NCBI RefSeq assembly: GCF_015687175.1
Contig: NZ_JADPQG010000006.1
Span: forward strand, 217,706 to 281,705
DNA length: 64,000 nt
DNA from: Reinekea sp. G2M2-21
Lineage (GTDB): Bacteria > Pseudomonadota > Gammaproteobacteria > Pseudomonadales > Natronospirillaceae
Direction of reading: 5' to 3'
Below, one piece after another: positions 62,192-64,000 of this stretch. The position numbers and the translations under genes are program-made. Within the stretch, counting starts at the first letter, position 1. Each line of letters opens with the position of its first letter. Below the pieces are notes generated by a model that saw nothing but the letters and a program-made list of their open reading frames with translations, was not told the origin of the DNA and ran no database searches.

Positions 62192-62790
62192 GTGAAACAA
62201 CCGAACCGGGGACTCGACAGTTTTAAGTCCAGCGGCAGGAAGCACTCAGCGCCATCCATGGCGCGGCCTCTTCGTGCATCCATCGGATGGTACTGTATTT
62301 TTCCCTACGCACAGGCAACTAATTCGCAGAGGACGAATTCGCAGGACCGAAAGGAGCCTATGGGGAAAACCATAAATGGTTTTCATAGCATTCCCGGAAC
62401 GCGTTAAGCGAACGGTTCTCGTTTCGCTAATCTATAAAATATGTGAAACAACGGAATCGAGGGCTCAACTGTTTTGAGTCCGGCGGCGGGAAGCACTCAG
62501 CGGGTCCATGGCGCTGCCACTTCGTGCATCCTGCGGATGGAGCAAAATGTTCCAGACATTTTGGCGAACCCGGAACGCGTTAAGCGAACGGTTCTCGCTA
62601 CGTCAGTAAAATATGTGAAACAACGGAATCAAGGGCTCGACTGTTTTGAGTCCGACGGCGGGAAGCACTCAGCGCCGTCCATGGCGCTGACACTTCGTGC
62701 ATCCTGCGGATGGTGCAAAATGTTCCAGACATTTTGGCGAACCCGGAACGCATGAAGCGAACGGTTCTCACTGCATCAATAAAACACAAA
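62192..62790. repeat. Three tandem palindrome-bearing repeats
   Basis: Three units each starting GTGAAACAAC(C/G)GAA at 62192, 62443 and 62615. Units 2 and 3 have a period of 172 bp; unit 1 is 251 bp because of a different middle section. Each has GGCGGGAAGCACTCAGCG (unit 1 GGCAGGAAGC...) and ends CGGAACGC(G/A)T(T/G)AAGCGAACGGTTCTC. Unit 3 shows a perfect hairpin CAGCGCC-6-GGCGCTG. No protein is encoded convincingly. Confidence 0.75.
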
Positions 62791-62822
62791 AAAGCCCCCA
62801 CTCCTTTCGGCGTGTCGTTTAC

Positions 62823-62861
62823 AGCATAAAGTGTCACATAAATCCAGCATAAATTGTCACA
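62823..62861. repeat. Short direct repeat pair
   Basis: AGCATAAAGTGTCACA (62823-62838) and AGCATAAATTGTCACA (62846-62861), one mismatch, period 23. They may be a relic of an insertion-sequence end or a regulator binding pair. Confidence 0.4.
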
Positions 62862-63027
62862 ACCCGATTATTGGGCCCACATAGAGTTAGCAACCACTTA
62901 CAACTAGGCTATTTGATCGCTACAAAGTGAGCAATTTCTAAGCATCACCTTACTTAATCGATCAAAGAACATTTAAAAAATGTAAATCGGCTTGAGACAA
63001 TTTATGGTTGAATTCTAAAATCTCACA

Positions 63028-63435
63028 TCAATGGACAGAAAAGTGATCACGAGACAATACCTGCTTGGCGTAAGCTTGCGTCTTAATGGTATCAAACAAG
63101 CGATCGTCGGTATTGCTGCTCATGAATCGGTCACGTTTTTTTGAGAATGCGGAATGGCTCCATATCGAATCGTCTATGCCGTGCCAGAAAAACCAACGGA
63201 ACATCATGTCAAAATCAATCCGTTCGCATAGCTGTCGTTCAGATCGGGATAAACAATATTTGCAACAGGGAAGCTTTCAATAGCATCTCCGCAATAGTTG
63301 AGGAGCGCCCTTTGCCCGCATAGGCTTCATCAAAAAGCGGCTCTATTAACGCCAGGGCTCATCCACAATTTTGCGAAACTTTCGGATCGGATGCGATTGA
63401 GGAATTCGGGATTCCATGTCAACAAAGTTGAACAT
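63028..63435 (-). pseudogene. Decayed IS1182/IS5-like transposase, N-terminal half
   Basis: Three frame segments in series give a typical transposase start: MFNFVDMESRIPQSHPIRKF ending IVDE; then ALALIEPLFDEAYAGKGRSS and TIAEMLLKASLLQILF; then SERQLCERIDFDMMFRWFFW, DDSIWSHSAFSKKRDRF and VLSRDHFSVH before a stop. The order 'HPIR..IVDE..LFD..Y..GR.S...LL.A.LLQ.L..SERQL....FRWF....D..W..S.FSK.RDR' is characteristic. At least two frameshifts, near 63358 and 63245, and the loss of the catalytic C-terminal half make it inactive. Confidence 0.75.
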
Positions 63436-63695
63436 GCCGTAGTAAGGATTCATATCGTCGCCAATACGTCTATCTGCAATTTTATTTCCAAGTATTGTAC
63501 GCTAAAGTTACTTTTACAACAGGCTGCTATTGGCGCACATTACATACTCCACAAAATTCTAAATAGTGACAATACAATTTATATCCTTGGAATAATGGAC
63601 AATATGTTTAAAAGTGTTGAAGTTCAAAACACGAGCTATATTTTTGTATTATTTGATCCAGTCTCGAAAGAAGTCGATGGCAAGCCCCTAGTTTC

Positions 63696-64000
63696 TTAGA
63701 CACTCATTAGCTTCTCAAAATACTGTTTCTCGTACTCGACCGGAGACAGTCCATCATTGTTTCCATGTCGTCGAACTGGGTTGTAGAAAAAGCTCAATAT
63801 AGTTAAAGACTTCTGCTCGCCCTTCGTTTCGAGTCTTGTAAATCTTCTTTCGGATGCGCTCCGTTTTTAGATTCGAGAAAAAGCTTTCAGCGACTGCATT
63901 GTCATGGCAATTGCCTCGCCGACTCATACTTGCCTCCAGATTGTGGTCTTTCAGGAACGTGCGCCAATCACTGCATGTGTACTGAACGCCCTGATCTGAG
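63696..64000 (-). pseudogene. IS3-family transposase OrfB, frameshifted, cut by the window end
   Basis: From the window edge the minus strand reads SDQGVQYTCSDWRTFL, MSRRGNCHDNAVAESFFSNL and RAEVFNYIELF, the last part of an IS3 integrase. At 63787-63791 a run of five A (T on the coding strand) where four would keep frame shifts the reading; past it the frame is YNPVRRHGNNDGLSPVEYEK and ends LMSV at 63696. Either a real frameshift or a homopolymer error. Confidence 0.8.

Noticed and set aside
62192..62790. CRISPR array
   Set aside because: Repeat units are 170-250 bp with internal hairpins and no unique spacers of constant length; no cas genes in the window.
63298..63699. Plus-strand 133-codon frame
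   Set aside because: Its first third is antisense to the IS1182-like remnant; no ribosome site or recognised domain.

Overview
The window looks like a chromosomal segment of a marine, pectin-degrading gammaproteobacterium. The evidence is a GlrR-type sigma-54 regulator, a KdgR/Tog/Ogl pectin regulon of enterobacterial type, a modular secreted polysaccharide lyase, a RAYT/REP system, and moderate GC that drops in the intergenic and accessory stretches. Genus cannot be fixed from the sequence; an oceanospirillalean relative is a guess.

Layout. (1) 0-12.4 kb is mostly core or housekeeping: glrR, a GST, a membrane-anchored AraC regulator, a large FN3/beta-propeller lipoprotein, a periplasmic solute-binding protein, a TetR/CPBP-protease/outer-membrane-protein unit with palindromic operators, a lipoprotein, and a degenerate RadC-like protein. 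(2) 12.8-26.4 kb is a defence-like island, all on the minus strand: hsdR-fic-hsdM-hsdS type I restriction genes, a membrane-anchored coiled-coil protein ending in a PD-(D/E)XK nuclease domain, a DUF3800 pseudogene, a RAYT transposase beside two 105-bp repeats, and a second REP-like repeat that sits inside hsdM and supplies the hsdS stop codon. (3) 26.6-49.6 kb is a pectin utilisation island bounded by two directly repeated 383-bp modules and by fragments of IS3 transposases. Pectate lyases (PL1) outside the cell cut pectin, TogMNAB imports oligogalacturonides, PelW (PL2) and Ogl (PL22) cut them in the cytoplasm, then KdgF, an RpiB-fold isomerase (in place of KduI), KduD, KdgK and KdgA give pyruvate and glyceraldehyde-3-phosphate. 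KdgR is encoded inside, and three KdgR-like boxes lie in front of the lyase, MATE-pelW and tog/ogl transcription units. (4) 50-51.2 kb is a Bcr/CflA-type MFS exporter, then an AT-rich 0.8-kb intergenic region with two identical-type palindromes. (5) 52.0-62.1 kb is one plus-strand operon that I read as an undescribed small-molecule biosynthetic cluster: SGNH-like protein, a 31-aa peptide, a tandem-domain haem-oxygenase-like diiron enzyme, a NodU/CmcH O-carbamoyltransferase, a 38-aa membrane peptide, an Fe(II)/2-oxoglutarate oxygenase, two ATP-grasp ligases, an SDR and a LysE exporter. (6) 62.1-64.0 kb holds three tandem palindromic repeats and decayed IS1182-like and IS3 transposases.

How it works together: regions 2, 3 and 5 are three accessory modules (defence, carbon source, exported metabolite), each edged by repeats or transposase debris. 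The most likely undescribed systems are the 52-62 kb biosynthetic operon and the PD-(D/E)XK membrane protein next to the restriction locus. All functional statements rest on reading motifs by eye; no database search was made.
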